From positions 3,658,001 to 3,722,000 of the forward strand of contig NZ_CP133779.1 in NCBI RefSeq assembly GCF_034347425.1: a DNA stretch of 64,000 nucleotides, read 5' to 3'. The DNA comes from Undibacterium sp. CCC3.4 (GTDB lineage: Bacteria; Pseudomonadota; Gammaproteobacteria; Burkholderiales; Burkholderiaceae_D). A program made the position numbers and the translations under genes. Positions 54,723-64,000 of the stretch are shown here, piece by piece (the stretch's first letter is position 1; the number at the start of each line of letters is the position of its first letter). The notes beneath the pieces are model-generated. The model ran no database searches, was not told the origin of the DNA, and worked only from the letters and a program-made list of their open reading frames with translations.

Positions 54723-55718
54723 ATGAAAAATTTAGAACTGATATTGCCGTTCAGCATTCCACCTGCTGGCTTGGCCAAAGACTTGCTCGCTGCCTGCCAC
54801 GCCGATGCCTTGGCACGCATGTTGGCCGGCGCGGCCGCACCAGAACGCCGATCTTACCCCGAATTTGCCAAAGCCTTGCCACATGAATATTGGCTCAGCA
54901 ACGCTGACTCAGTTGAAAGCGACGCCGCCACGGCACCAGCCTGCGCGCATCAGTTGATGCAGAGCTTGGGTATCACGGTGCCCCACGGCTACTGGTTCGT
55001 GCTGCAACCGGTGCATCTGCACGTTGCACGCGATCACCTCGTGTTGACCGATACGCGCCAACTGGTGTTGACAGACAGCCAAGCACGCGCACTCTACGCC
55101 AGTGCCGAACGCCTATGCCGTGAAGTCGGACAAGAATTGCTGTATGGTGACGCGAAAACTTGGTTTTTGCGCGCCGATGCCTGGTCAGACTTACAAACGG
55201 CTACCAGCGATGCCGCTTGCGGCCATAATATCGATATTTGGATGCCAAGCGGTGAAGCCGCGCGCGCATGGCGCAAATTGCAAAACGAAATACAGATGGA
55301 ATGGTATATCGACGAAGTCAACGAGCAACGCGCCGCGCGTGGCGAAAGAACCGTCAATTCATTATGGCTTTCAGGCGGCAGTGCCGCACTACAGCCCGCA
55401 TCGCGCCAGCTTGCCCAGGCCGAGAATGCCGCCAGCTTGCTCGCCAGTGCAGACAGTCTCAGCGTCGTCTTGCAAGACAGCCTGAGCAGCGCCGCCCTCA
55501 ACGGTGACTGGAATCAATGGCTGATAGAATGGGAAAAGTTAGAACAAGCGTGGTTCCTGCCGTTGGAGCAAGCACTCAAACAAGGTCAATTACAACAATG
55601 GCGCCTGGTCTGCAGCGACGCCCGGCAAATCGCCTGCTTCACCATCCCCGCGCGCAGTTGGCGGCGGCTTTGGACTAGCCCATCCTTACGCAAACTGTTT
55701 TTCTTGGGTGCAGCATGA
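54723..55718 (+). CDS. Phosphoglycerate-mutase-like conserved protein upstream of recJ
   Basis: A 331-residue cytoplasmic protein of a family annotated in betaproteobacteria as cofactor-independent phosphoglycerate mutase; I see no clear catalytic Ser/metal motif to confirm enzymatic activity. Features include LPHEYWLSNADSVESD, HGYWFVLQPVHLHVARDHLV and a central acidic EVNEQRAARGERTVNSLWLSGG in parts. ATG 54723 was chosen over 54702 and 54714. Its stop overlaps the recJ start (ATGA), so it is co-translated with recJ. Confidence 0.65.
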   Translation: MKNLELILPFSIPPAGLAKDLLAACHADALARMLAGAAAPERRSYPEFAKALPHEYWLSNADSVESDAATAPACAHQLMQSLGITVPHGYWFVLQPVHLHVARDHLVLTDTRQLVLTDSQARALYASAERLCREVGQELLYGDAKTWFLRADAWSDLQTATSDAACGHNIDIWMPSGEAARAWRKLQNEIQMEWYIDEVNEQRAARGERTVNSLWLSGGSAALQPASRQLAQAENAASLLASADSLSVVLQDSLSSAALNGDWNQWLIEWEKLEQAWFLPLEQALKQGQLQQWRLVCSDARQIACFTIPARSWRRLWTSPSLRKLFFLGAA

Positions 55719-57415
55719 CGCGCATCGCGACCCGCCCTTACCCTTTGCGCGCCTCCGAGTTGTTGCGTCAGAATGGCATGCACCCAGTGCTGGCGCGCCT
55801 GTATGCCGCCCGCAACGCCTGCGATCACGCCGCCCTCTCGACCGAACTCAGCGCCCTGCTCAGCCCGGCCGGCTTGCACCAGATTGCGCCGACCGCCAAG
55901 CTGTTGGCCGATGCCATCAGCGCACAAAAAAAATTAGTCATCGTCGCCGATTATGATTGCGATGGTGCCACCGCCTGTGCGGTCGCACTGCGCGGCTTGC
56001 GCATGCTCGGTGCCGAGGTCGATTATATCGTGCCGAATCGCTTCGAATACGGTTACGGCCTGACGCCCGAGATCGTGGCCCTGACGATCAGAGAAAAAGC
56101 CCCGGATATCATCATCACTGTCGATAACGGCATCGCCAGCGTTGACGGTGTCGCCGCTGCGGCTGCCGCCGGCGTACCGGTGGTGGTGACCGACCACCAT
56201 TTACCGGGACAAGAATTGCCGGAGGCCGCGGCCATCGTCAACCCGAATCAACCCGACTGCCAATTCGCCAGCAAAAATTTAGCCGGTGTCGGCGTGATGT
56301 TTTATGTCTTGCTAGCCCTGCGTGCTGAGCTACGCGCACGTGGCGTGTTTGATCAACAGAGTCAACCGAAGCTCGACAGTCTGCTCGATCTGGTGGCATT
56401 GGGTACGGTGGCCGACGTCGTCGTACTCGATGCCAATAACCGCATCTTGGTGGCGCAAGGACTCAAACGCATGCGCGCCGGCCGCATGTGCCCAGGCATT
56501 GCCGCCTTATTCCGTGTCGCTGGCCGTGAGCCGCGTTCGGCCAGCCCCTTTGACCTCGGTTTTGCCCTTGGCCCGCGGCTCAACGCTGCCGGTCGTCTGG
56601 CCGATATGGCCTTGGGCATAGAATGCCTGAGCACCGATGATGAAGGACGCGCTTGGGCGATCGCGCAAGAACTCAACGGCATCAATGCCGACCGCAAGGA
56701 AATTGAACGCGAAATGCAGGATGTTGCAATGCTCCACCTCGATCAATTCGATCCCGGCAGCAAGCACAGCATCACCGTTTACGATGACAGCTGGCACCAA
56801 GGTGTGATCGGCATCGTCGCCTCGCGTCTGAAAGATAAGTTTTATCGCCCTACCATTACCTTCGCGCCCGGCAGCGATGGCATCATCAAAGGCTCAGGGC
56901 GTTCGATTCCAGGCTTTCACCTGCGTGATGCGCTCGATTTAGTTTCCAAGCACGCCCCGGGGCTGATACAGAAATTCGGTGGCCATGCCATGGCGGCTGG
57001 CCTGACCTTGCAACAAGGCGACTTAGCGGCATTTACCGCCGCCTTCGAAGCCGTGGCGCAAAGCTGGCTGAGCCAAAGTGAGCTCGAACGCATCATCACC
57101 ACCGACGGCATACTCGAAGAAAGCTACTTCACCACCGACTTCATCGCCCTGCTCGATGGCCAAGTCTGGGGCCAAGGTTTTCCGGTGCCGCTGTTTTGCG
57201 ACGACTTCAAACTGATTTCCCAGCGCGTACTCAAAGAGCGCCACCTCAAGCTGCAACTGGAAAAGCACGGCAAACGCTATGAGGCGATTTGGTTCGGCCA
57301 TACCGACAGCTTGCCGGAACGGGTGCGCGTCGCGTTTCGTCTCGATGCCAATGAATACAATGGCGTCACACGGGTGCAACTGCTGGTTGAGCACATTGAG
57401 GCATCCTCTCCCTGA
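55715..57415 (+). CDS. recJ: Single-stranded-DNA-specific exonuclease RecJ
   Basis: A 566-residue 5'-3' ssDNA exonuclease of recombination and mismatch repair. DHH-family motifs: IVADYDCDGATACAVALRG, TVDNGIASVDGV, VVTDHHLPG, LVALGTVADVV, and DHHA1 signature GSGRSIPGFHLRDAL with FGGHAMAAGLTL. Length matches the family. It is translationally coupled to the preceding conserved gene. Confidence 0.96.
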   Translation: MTRIATRPYPLRASELLRQNGMHPVLARLYAARNACDHAALSTELSALLSPAGLHQIAPTAKLLADAISAQKKLVIVADYDCDGATACAVALRGLRMLGAEVDYIVPNRFEYGYGLTPEIVALTIREKAPDIIITVDNGIASVDGVAAAAAAGVPVVVTDHHLPGQELPEAAAIVNPNQPDCQFASKNLAGVGVMFYVLLALRAELRARGVFDQQSQPKLDSLLDLVALGTVADVVVLDANNRILVAQGLKRMRAGRMCPGIAALFRVAGREPRSASPFDLGFALGPRLNAAGRLADMALGIECLSTDDEGRAWAIAQELNGINADRKEIEREMQDVAMLHLDQFDPGSKHSITVYDDSWHQGVIGIVASRLKDKFYRPTITFAPGSDGIIKGSGRSIPGFHLRDALDLVSKHAPGLIQKFGGHAMAAGLTLQQGDLAAFTAAFEAVAQSWLSQSELERIITTDGILEESYFTTDFIALLDGQVWGQGFPVPLFCDDFKLISQRVLKERHLKLQLEKHGKRYEAIWFGHTDSLPERVRVAFRLDANEYNGVTRVQLLVEHIEASSP

Positions 57416-57601
57416 AACTCTCATTAAATTTGCGCGCAGACGAGTAATCTTGTATTGTTGAAAATATTCTTTCAGAATATGAACTGTTTTGAAGCTTATC
57501 AGTCCAAGTTATCGCTGAGTCAGACCTGTTGTTGATGCCTCAAGGCAACAATACCTCCTCACTTCGCCATTGCATTTACTTAACATCGGAGATAGAAACA
57601 A
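57416..57601. other. recJ-peptidase intergenic region
   Basis: 186 bp with a small ATATTCT/AGAATAT hairpin (57464-57480). It probably carries the peptidase promoter; no clear hexamers were assigned. Confidence 0.35.
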
Positions 57602-59641
57602 GTGAAAATAAGAGTATTGAGCGCAATGGCGCTAATGATTGCCAGCACAACTGGTATGGCACCGGCCTCTGCCGCCACAACGGCCGCCGCTCCAGCACTG
57701 ATCATGGGCGAAGTCGATGGTTCCGCCCGCGCCCAAGATGATTTCTTCTGGCACGTCAATGGTGCATGGATTAAGGCCGCCCAGATCCCGGCCGACCGCT
57801 CGTCCATCAATCCCTTTGTTGAACTCGATGAAGGCGTGCGCACAAGACTGCATAGCTTGATCGAGGACATCGCCAAAGGCAAGCACAAAACGGGCAGTGA
57901 GGAACAAAAGATCAGTGACTTATACCTGAGCTTCATGGATACCAAGCAAATTGAAAGCCTGGGTTTGAAGCCGCTCAACGCTGAATTCGCCCAGATCGAC
58001 GCTTTAACGGATAAGCAGCAAATTCCGGCATTAATGGCATGGTTCAATTTACGCGGTATCAACGCCCCCTATGCCATACAAGTGCATCAGGACAATAAAG
58101 ATTCGAGCAAATACGTACTCGACATCGGCCAATCTGGCCTGGGCTTACCCGATCGCGATTACTATTTAAAAGCAGATGACGCCAAGCTCAACGATGCGCG
58201 TCGGAAATACCAACTGCATATAGAAAAAATGTTGCGCATGGCGGGACAAGCGCATGCCGCCGATAGTGCCAAAGCGATTGTGGCGTTTGAAACCGCGCTG
58301 GCCACCATACAATGGGATAAAGTCGCCCTGCGCGACCCGATCAAGGCCTACAACAATATTGCCTTAAACAAGCTCGACGAGCTGACCCCCGGCTACGATT
58401 GGACCAGCTACCTGAGCGCCTTAGGTGTGAGTGGCAAAATCGACCGCGTGATTATCGGCCAACCGACTTATCTGAGCGGCCTCAATCAGTTATTGCAGAC
58501 CACCCCGCTGGCGACACTCAAGCAAGTATTGAAGTGGAATTTACTCAGTTCGGCCGCCTCCCAATTGCCACAGCAATTCGATGCCGAACACTTTGCTTTC
58601 TATGATCAAGTCTTGCGCGGCGTACCGAAACAGCAAGTGCGCTGGAAACGCGGCGTCAATTTGGTCGATTCCGGCCTCGGTGAAAGCCTGGGTAAAGAAT
58701 ATGCTGCGCGCTACTTCCCGGCACAAAGCAAAACCAAGATGGAACAACTGGTCGCCAACCTGTTGGTGACGTATAAAAACAGTATCGATACGCTCGATTG
58801 GATGAGCCCGGAAACCAAAAAAGAAGCGCAAACCAAACTGGCCTTATTCAAGAGTAAAATCGGCTACCCGAATCAATGGCGCGATTACTCTTCACTGCAA
58901 ATCAGTAAGGGCAATCCGGTCGCTAATTTACGCAACATCCGTTTGCATGCGAACCAAACTGAACTGGCCAAGCTAGGCAAACCGGTCGACCGCGAGACTT
59001 GGGAAATGACGCCACAGACGGTGAACGCTTATTACAACCCGGAAATGAATGAAATTGTCTTCCCGGCAGCGATACTGCAAGCGCCATTCTTTGACGCCAA
59101 GGCCGACGACGCCACCAATTACGGTGCCATCGGCGTGGTGATCGGGCACGAAATCAGCCATGGCTTTGATGATCAAGGTGCGCAATACGATGGACTCGGT
59201 AATTTGCGTGACTGGTGGACGGCCGACGATCATGCCAAGTTTACGGTCAAAACCGCCGCCTTGATCAAGCAATACAATAGCTACAGTCCGGTTGCTGGTT
59301 ATTTCGTCAATGGTGCCCTGACCTTGGGTGAAAATATTGCCGATAATTCAGGCTTGGCGATCGCTTATAAAGCCTACCAATTATCCTTGGGTGGCAGACC
59401 GGCACCGGTTATCAATGGCTTGAGCGGCGACCAACGTTTCTTCCTCGGCTTTGCGCGTTCCTGGCAAAACAAGATGCGTGACGAAGAATCGATCGTACGC
59501 ACTAAAACCGATCCGCATTCGCCGCCACAATTCCGCATCAACGGCACCTTGCGTAATATGACACCGTTTTACCGCACTTATGACGTCAAGTCGGGCGATA
59601 AAATGTATTTACCGCCGGCTGAGCGGGTCTCAATTTGGTAA
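57602..59641 (+). CDS. M13-family metallopeptidase (PepO/neprilysin type)
   Basis: A 679-residue exported zinc peptidase. A GTG start preceded by GGAG gives a signal peptide (MALMIASTTGMAPASA). The M13 N-terminal domain opens with DDFFWHVNGAWIK. Zinc ligands are H516 and H520 in IGHEISHGFDDQGAQYD and E577 in GENIADNSGL. C-terminal FRINGTLRNMTPFYRTYDV and a final W are family features. Likely degrades periplasmic or extracellular oligopeptides. Confidence 0.94.
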   Translation: MKIRVLSAMALMIASTTGMAPASAATTAAAPALIMGEVDGSARAQDDFFWHVNGAWIKAAQIPADRSSINPFVELDEGVRTRLHSLIEDIAKGKHKTGSEEQKISDLYLSFMDTKQIESLGLKPLNAEFAQIDALTDKQQIPALMAWFNLRGINAPYAIQVHQDNKDSSKYVLDIGQSGLGLPDRDYYLKADDAKLNDARRKYQLHIEKMLRMAGQAHAADSAKAIVAFETALATIQWDKVALRDPIKAYNNIALNKLDELTPGYDWTSYLSALGVSGKIDRVIIGQPTYLSGLNQLLQTTPLATLKQVLKWNLLSSAASQLPQQFDAEHFAFYDQVLRGVPKQQVRWKRGVNLVDSGLGESLGKEYAARYFPAQSKTKMEQLVANLLVTYKNSIDTLDWMSPETKKEAQTKLALFKSKIGYPNQWRDYSSLQISKGNPVANLRNIRLHANQTELAKLGKPVDRETWEMTPQTVNAYYNPEMNEIVFPAAILQAPFFDAKADDATNYGAIGVVIGHEISHGFDDQGAQYDGLGNLRDWWTADDHAKFTVKTAALIKQYNSYSPVAGYFVNGALTLGENIADNSGLAIAYKAYQLSLGGRPAPVINGLSGDQRFFLGFARSWQNKMRDEESIVRTKTDPHSPPQFRINGTLRNMTPFYRTYDVKSGDKMYLPPAERVSIW

Positions 59642-59673
59642 GAGTAAGGGCCGCATAGTCGTGTTCCCGGCCC

Positions 59674-59714
59674 AAAAAAAAACGCTCCATACGCAAAGTA
59701 TGGGGCGTTTTTTT
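59674..59714 (+). terminator. Rho-independent terminator after the M13 peptidase
   Basis: ACGCTCCATAC-GCAAA-GTATGGGGCGT stem (one G-T pair) flanked by an A run and seven Ts. It may act in both directions for the convergent helicase gene. Confidence 0.85.
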
Positions 59715-59753
59715 GGCACGGAAATTAACAACATGCACTAGGCAGGGCGAAGC

Positions 59754-61772
59754 TTACTTCTGGTCGACCGCAGTCTTTGCTGCCCCCGGCTTGAGATTTT
59801 CAAAAAATGCAATCACATCGGCTTCCACACGCGTGCGCGTAAAGGCAGGTAGACTTTGCCAAATGCGCTTGCCATACGGTTTGGAAATTAAACGCGGGTC
59901 GCAAATCATCAATACACCAACGTCGGTCTCATCGCGTATCAGTCGGCCAGCACCCTGCTTGAGATTGATGATCGCTTCCGGCAGTTGATGGTGAACAAAG
60001 CCGTTGAGCCCCTTTTTTTCCATCGCCGTAATTCGCGCAGCCAATACCGGATCATCGGGCGGCGAAAATGGCAGCTTATCGATGATCACCAAAGACAGCG
60101 CTTCACCGCGCACATCCACGCCTTCCCAGAAACTCTGGCTGCCGATCAAGACGCCATTGCCAGCGGCGCGGAAGCGATCGAGTAATTCGGTGCGTCCGGC
60201 ATCACCCTGCACGAACAGGGGGAAATTCAAGCCGCGCTTGTCAAACTCTTCTTTTAACCTGCCAGCACTGAATTTGACTGCTTTCAATGTGGTGCACAGC
60301 AAAAACGTCCGGCCGCCAGCGGCGATAATCACCGGCAGCGCAGCATCGACCACGGCATCGGCATAGTCGCGCGAATTCGGCTCAGGCATGCCGTTAGGCA
60401 CATACAAGAAGCCCTGCTCCTGATAATTGAAGGGGCTGGGCCAAGTATGTGCCGGCTCATTCCATAAGCCCATTTGCGAAACAAAATGAGTGAAATCATT
60501 TTTCACTGCCATGGTGGCGGAAGTGAAGATCCAAGTGCGTGGCACACCTTCACGTTGTTTATTGAAAATCGGTGCGATCGACAAAGGTGTACGATGCAAC
60601 TGCAGAGAGACAGAATATGCCTCGACCCACAACACATAGTCGCCCTCTTTCTCCTTGCCCTCCGGTGCCGCATTCCAAGCATGAATCTGATCATTGAGCA
60701 TGATGGTCCGGGCGCGACACTGCTCCAATGTTTCGGCGCGTACCGCTTGCTGTTCCAGTACGACGATCAATTCCGCCAGACTGGTTTTGAGCGCTTCGAG
60801 AAATTCAAAAAACGGGCTGGAAGCAGCAATTTGTTCAATCGCCAGCCGCACCACATCCTGTGGAAACGCTAATCGCAGATCGCGCGCCGCGCGCTCGACC
60901 GGGGCGACCAACTTACTCCATTCGGCACCATCGCGGGCATGAGATAAACCCTCTGCTTGCACATCGCGGCATAATTCCAAGATTTGCGAGGTAGAAACCG
61001 TGTCACCAAAAAACAAGGTCGCGGTTTCCGGCAACTGGTGTGCTTCATCAAAGATCACCGTATTGGCCGAGGGCAGCAGTTCGGCGATGCCGGTGTCTTT
61101 CAATGCCACATCGGCAAAGAACAAGTGGTGATTGACCACCACGATGTCGGCTTGCTGAGCTTCTTTGCGCGCCTTCATGACAAAGCAATCCTGATAGTAC
61201 TGACACTCCGAGCCCATGCAGGTATCCTTGGTCGAGGTCACCAAGGCCCAGACACTGGCAGTTTCCGGTACGCGCGCGAGTTCGGCTTTGTCGCCACTCG
61301 AAGTGGTTTTCATGAAACGCGAAATATCACGCAAATAACCGATATCTTCGCGTGAGCTGAGCCGGCCATTTTGCAAAGTACGCTCAAGGTGATAATGACA
61401 CAGGTAATTCGAGCGTCCTTTCAGCAAGGCCACCGATACCGGTGCCTGTAACACGCGCTTGACGGTCGGGATATCACGCGAAAATAATTGGTCCTGCAGA
61501 TTTTTGGTGCCGGTGGAAACGATGACTTTACCGCCCCACAACAAAGCCGGTGCCAAATAGGCATAGGTCTTGCCAGTACCGGTGCCGGCTTCGGCCAGCA
61601 AGGTACTTTGTCCCGAGATCGCGCGCGCAATCGCCTTGGCCATCTCGGTCTGCGCGGCGCGCGGGCGATAACCGGGCAAGGCGGCACTCAAAGGGCCGGC
61701 AGCACTGAAAATTTGTTCGACTTCGGCATCATGGATGCCAACCGCCGCAACAGGGGTGGAAATTTCACTCAA
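59754..61772 (-). CDS. ATP-dependent DNA helicase, DinG/YoaA (XPD-like) family
   Basis: A 672-residue SF2 iron-sulphur helicase. Walker A AEAGTGTGKTYAYLAPALLW near residue 60; DEAH box in VIFDEAHQLPE near 240. Four cysteines fit the Fe-S cluster: C125 in NYLCHYH, then C185, C190 and C196 in DTCMGSECQYYQDCF. C-terminal motif GAGRLIRDETDVGVL (motif VI). It probably unwinds structured DNA or R-loops during repair. Ends near the shared terminator with the peptidase gene. Confidence 0.94.
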   Translation of the reverse strand: MSEISTPVAAVGIHDAEVEQIFSAAGPLSAALPGYRPRAAQTEMAKAIARAISGQSTLLAEAGTGTGKTYAYLAPALLWGGKVIVSTGTKNLQDQLFSRDIPTVKRVLQAPVSVALLKGRSNYLCHYHLERTLQNGRLSSREDIGYLRDISRFMKTTSSGDKAELARVPETASVWALVTSTKDTCMGSECQYYQDCFVMKARKEAQQADIVVVNHHLFFADVALKDTGIAELLPSANTVIFDEAHQLPETATLFFGDTVSTSQILELCRDVQAEGLSHARDGAEWSKLVAPVERAARDLRLAFPQDVVRLAIEQIAASSPFFEFLEALKTSLAELIVVLEQQAVRAETLEQCRARTIMLNDQIHAWNAAPEGKEKEGDYVLWVEAYSVSLQLHRTPLSIAPIFNKQREGVPRTWIFTSATMAVKNDFTHFVSQMGLWNEPAHTWPSPFNYQEQGFLYVPNGMPEPNSRDYADAVVDAALPVIIAAGGRTFLLCTTLKAVKFSAGRLKEEFDKRGLNFPLFVQGDAGRTELLDRFRAAGNGVLIGSQSFWEGVDVRGEALSLVIIDKLPFSPPDDPVLAARITAMEKKGLNGFVHHQLPEAIINLKQGAGRLIRDETDVGVLMICDPRLISKPYGKRIWQSLPAFTRTRVEADVIAFFENLKPGAAKTAVDQK

Positions 61773-61834
61773 AATGGGACAATCTCAAACTAAATAAATA
61801 AATAACCAGACGGACGCTATGCGCGATGCGCGGT

Positions 61835-62035
61835 TCAGGCCGGCACATCCGGCATTAATTGCATTTTAAGTAAGGTAATATGGTCTTTCAATTGTAATTT
61901 ACGTTTTTTGAGTCGACGCAATTGTAATTCATCATGCGTAGCATCTCGCATCAAGGCCAGAATAAGCACGTCGAGATCGCGATGTTCGACTTCCAAATCA
62001 ATAATTCTTTGCCGTACTTGTTCAAAATGACTCAT
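61835..62035 (-). CDS. YdcH-family (DUF465) small protein
   Basis: A 66-residue, highly charged helical protein: RIIDLEVEHRDLDVLILALM, then ELQLRRLKKRKLQLKDHITL, the DUF465 pattern of two antiparallel helices. Function unknown. It lies 62 bp upstream of the helicase gene and is divergent from the PP2C gene. Confidence 0.85.
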   Translation of the reverse strand: MSHFEQVRQRIIDLEVEHRDLDVLILALMRDATHDELQLRRLKKRKLQLKDHITLLKMQLMPDVPA

Positions 62036-62128
62036 AACCTTCAGCTTAAAGTAAAATGATGCTCATTAGTGCCAAATCATGGGGAGTCAGAACCACTGAC
62101 TTTTCGCTAGTGTAATCTACCGAGACGT

Positions 62129-62929
62129 ATGAGCCAATATAAGATAGAAGCTGGCACCGGGCAACACATCGGTGATCGCCAAGAGCAACAAGACCGCGTC
62201 GCCCTGTTTGCCGCGCCCAATGCGCCCGGCTATATGCTGGCGGTGGTGGCCGACGGCATGGGTGGAAAAAGCGGTGGCGCACTCGCGGCTGAGCAAGTGA
62301 TCCGTACCACCAAACAATTGTTCGATGAATTTTATCCGGGTAACGATGTCCGTCAGTTACTGCAAAATATCGTCATGGAAGCTCACGCTGTGATCACCCT
62401 GAGTGCCGTGTCAGCCGAGAAAGAACCACACAGCACCTTCGTCGCACTGGTGATCACGCCCAAACAAGAGGCGATTTGGGCCCATGCCGGCGACTCGCGC
62501 CTATACCGCTTCAACGGACCGAATTTCGCCGAAAAAACACGCGATCATTCGTATGTAGAAAAATTGGTCGATGAAGGAAAAATTTTACCCGAAGAAGCAA
62601 AAACTCACCGGCTCTCGAATATCCTCGTCAATGTGCTCGGCTCGACCAACACTCTACCCTACATCAGCTTCGGTCAGTGCGAGCAGTTGCAAGTCAATGA
62701 CAGTTTCTTAGTCTGTTCCGATGGGCTATGGCATTATTTTGATGATGCCGAACTGTCGGCCGCGGTCGCCGCCAATTCACCGCGCCAGGCCTCCGAACTC
62801 TTGATACGCAAAGCCCGTGAACGCGGCATTCCGCGCGGCGACAACTGTACCTTCGCCATTGTTAAGTTGATCGATGCCCCGGCTGAAGTCAAAACCTATA
62901 CCGTGCAAAAAATTCGCCGCGCAGTGTAA
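62129..62929 (+). CDS. PP2C-family serine/threonine phosphatase
   Basis: A 266-residue PPM phosphatase. N-terminal IGDRQEQQDRVALF (the RxxxEDA-like metal motif variant), VVADGMGGKSGGALAAE with the catalytic Asp, IWAHAGDSRLYRF, and CSDGLWHYFDDAEL followed by GDNCTFAIVKL. The metal-binding aspartates are in place, so it should be active. It is a stand-alone phosphatase; no kinase is nearby. Confidence 0.92.
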   Translation: MSQYKIEAGTGQHIGDRQEQQDRVALFAAPNAPGYMLAVVADGMGGKSGGALAAEQVIRTTKQLFDEFYPGNDVRQLLQNIVMEAHAVITLSAVSAEKEPHSTFVALVITPKQEAIWAHAGDSRLYRFNGPNFAEKTRDHSYVEKLVDEGKILPEEAKTHRLSNILVNVLGSTNTLPYISFGQCEQLQVNDSFLVCSDGLWHYFDDAELSAAVAANSPRQASELLIRKARERGIPRGDNCTFAIVKLIDAPAEVKTYTVQKIRRAV

Positions 62930-62990
62930 ACCCCGAAGCCGTGAGCCGTGATCCCTAAGCAGATCAACGGCCCACAGCGATTCTTTCACT

Positions 62991-63638
62991 TTACTTCGCC
63001 TTACTCGCCATGAGTGCCTGATTAGCTTTGCGATCAGCCAAAATTGTTTGCATGTGCGGACGGGCCGACAAGCGACTCAGGTACTCTTTGACCGGCAAGT
63101 CGGCCAAAAAATCGCGGCCATAAACCAGCTTGCTTGCCAAGGAAATCAAGGGCAAATGGATGACTGCGGCGCAATCGGCCTGAGTCAAGCTTTCTCCATA
63201 CAAATACGTGTCGAACTTTGCCAGCTTGGCGAAGGCTGCGATGTTGCGAGTCAATTGCTTTTCAATTTTGATTTTCAGCTCTTCACTCAGTGTGCCACCG
63301 AAAAAAGCCTGTCCATACAATTCACGCGCCACCAATTCCAAATGTAATTCCAGAAATACCACCAACTCATGCACCTTGGCAGCCGCGAAAGGCTCAGCCG
63401 GCAACAGAGGGGTCGCTGGGTAGGCTTGCTCCAAGTAGTCGACGATAACTTGCGATTCGCACAAATCGCCCTGTGGTGTCGTGATATACGGCACTTTGCC
63501 TAAAGGCGAGTGTTGCATCAACTCTGGCGAGCGATCTGTCCATGCCAGCACTTCTTCAAAGGGGATGCCCTTCTCGAGCAAAACCAATTTTACTTTATTG
63601 TAATAATTACTGACTGCAAATCCACATAATTTGATCAT
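62991..63638 (-). CDS. Glutathione S-transferase family protein
   Basis: A 215-residue soluble GST. Thioredoxin-like N-terminal domain (MIKLCGFAVSNYYNKVKLVL, then GKVPYITTPQGDLCESQVIV with the cis-Pro and Glu-Ser glutathione site) and an all-helical C-terminal domain (about 85-215, with TQADCAAVIHLPL). Convergent with the phosphatase gene. Substrate unknown. Confidence 0.92.
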   Translation of the reverse strand: MIKLCGFAVSNYYNKVKLVLLEKGIPFEEVLAWTDRSPELMQHSPLGKVPYITTPQGDLCESQVIVDYLEQAYPATPLLPAEPFAAAKVHELVVFLELHLELVARELYGQAFFGGTLSEELKIKIEKQLTRNIAAFAKLAKFDTYLYGESLTQADCAAVIHLPLISLASKLVYGRDFLADLPVKEYLSRLSARPHMQTILADRKANQALMASKAK

Positions 63639-63708
63639 AATGGTGACTCATTCACGGTAGATAGGGGTGCCAGACGGGGATGACGCGCACTGGCCTCGCG
63701 TTGCCGAA

Positions 63709-64000
63709 TTATTCGGATTTCTGCTTAAAATCAATCTGTTCAAAATTGATGACATGCTCATTTTCTTCGGCTTTGAGATCAAGCTTAAGATCGAGCGGAA
63801 GGCCGGGCTTCTCGCTGTCAGGTGGGCGAACCCAGCCAGCTTGACCGGTCAGCGTCTTTTGGCGTTCCAACTCATTGGCGATGGCAATCAATAATAAAAT
63901 ATCGCGATACACCGGCAACTCAAAGCCCATACGCTTGCCATCGCGGTCATCGATCAATAAACTTTCCAAGAATGGCAGACTGTCTTTGGTATTCCAGACG
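63709..64000 (-). CDS. Unidentified protein, C-terminal part (5' end outside window)
   Basis: The frame is open to the window edge, giving at least 96 residues that end in a Lys/Glu-rich tail (HVINFEQIDFKQKSE). Upstream text includes SLPFLESLLIDDRDGKRMGF and a hydrophobic ILLLIAIANELERQ segment. No family was recognised. It lies 70 bp upstream of the GST gene on the same strand. Confidence 0.6.
   Translation of the reverse strand, partial: VWNTKDSLPFLESLLIDDRDGKRMGFELPVYRDILLLIAIANELERQKTLTGQAGWVRPPDSEKPGLPLDLKLDLKAEENEHVINFEQIDFKQKSE

Overview
The window looks like a chromosomal segment of a betaproteobacterium of the order Burkholderiales, most likely near Oxalobacteraceae. This is judged from gene content and order (alaA-hom, Mth938-arnT, a phosphoglycerate-mutase-like gene followed by recJ, lolC-lolD, LysR/MFS pairs) and from moderately GC-rich coding sequence. 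No rRNA, tRNA or CRISPR array was seen. The genus cannot be fixed by reading alone.

Layout. 1-2.7 kb: the 3' three quarters of a CzcA/CusA-type heavy-metal efflux pump and a small membrane protein. 2.8-3.1 kb: a 261-bp MITE-like element with perfect 17-bp inverted ends. 3.5-8.2 kb: a Pls/PosA-type single-module peptide synthetase translationally coupled to its own phosphopantetheinyl transferase. 8.1-10.7 kb: hom and alaA on the minus strand. 11.0-19.2 kb: a lipid A 4-amino-4-deoxy-L-arabinose (Ara4N) operon (Mth938-arnT-SMR flippase-arnB-arnC-formyltransferase-decarboxylase-arnD) followed by a Bcp peroxiredoxin. ArnA is split into two genes and no ugd is present. 19.3-21.0 kb: PIN-PhoH ATPase.

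21.1-33.3 kb is the most rearranged part. A divergent lysR/MFS pair is followed by a marR-OMF-emrA-emrB multidrug operon, but a 4.4-kb foreign island interrupts the junction. The island holds a truncated Tn3-family transposase, its resolvase, a RhuM-Fic gene and a frameshifted ABC-F ATPase. It is flanked by a 742-bp direct repeat made of the MFS 3' end, the intergenic region and the marR 5' end. This is the structure left by single-crossover integration of a circular molecule that carried that fragment. 33.3-34.9 kb: a second accessory patch with a broken MITE copy, an IS3-family remnant, a solitary inverted-repeat end also found at the island edge, and a GNAT/DUF1778 toxin-antitoxin pair with a palindromic operator.

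35.1-39.0 kb: a metal or siderophore uptake operon (DUF2946-type protein, TonB-dependent receptor, PepSY membrane protein). 39.3-40.2 kb: an orphan polymorphic-toxin tip and candidate immunity gene. 40.3-40.8 kb: a larger nested MITE copy. 40.8-54.7 kb: seven tightly packed minus-strand envelope genes (lolC, lolD, a beta-barrel protein, a polysaccharide deacetylase, an MFS-acyltransferase fusion, a YfhM-like alpha-2-macroglobulin and pbpC). 54.7-64 kb: mostly housekeeping genes (PGM-like protein, recJ, M13 peptidase, DinG-type helicase, YdcH-like peptide, PP2C phosphatase, GST) and the C-terminus of an unidentified protein cut by the window edge.

The main functional theme is the cell envelope and export: metal efflux, lipid A modification, tripartite drug efflux, lipoprotein release, phospholipid recycling and peptidoglycan/macroglobulin defence. 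Mobile DNA has reworked the drug-efflux locus.
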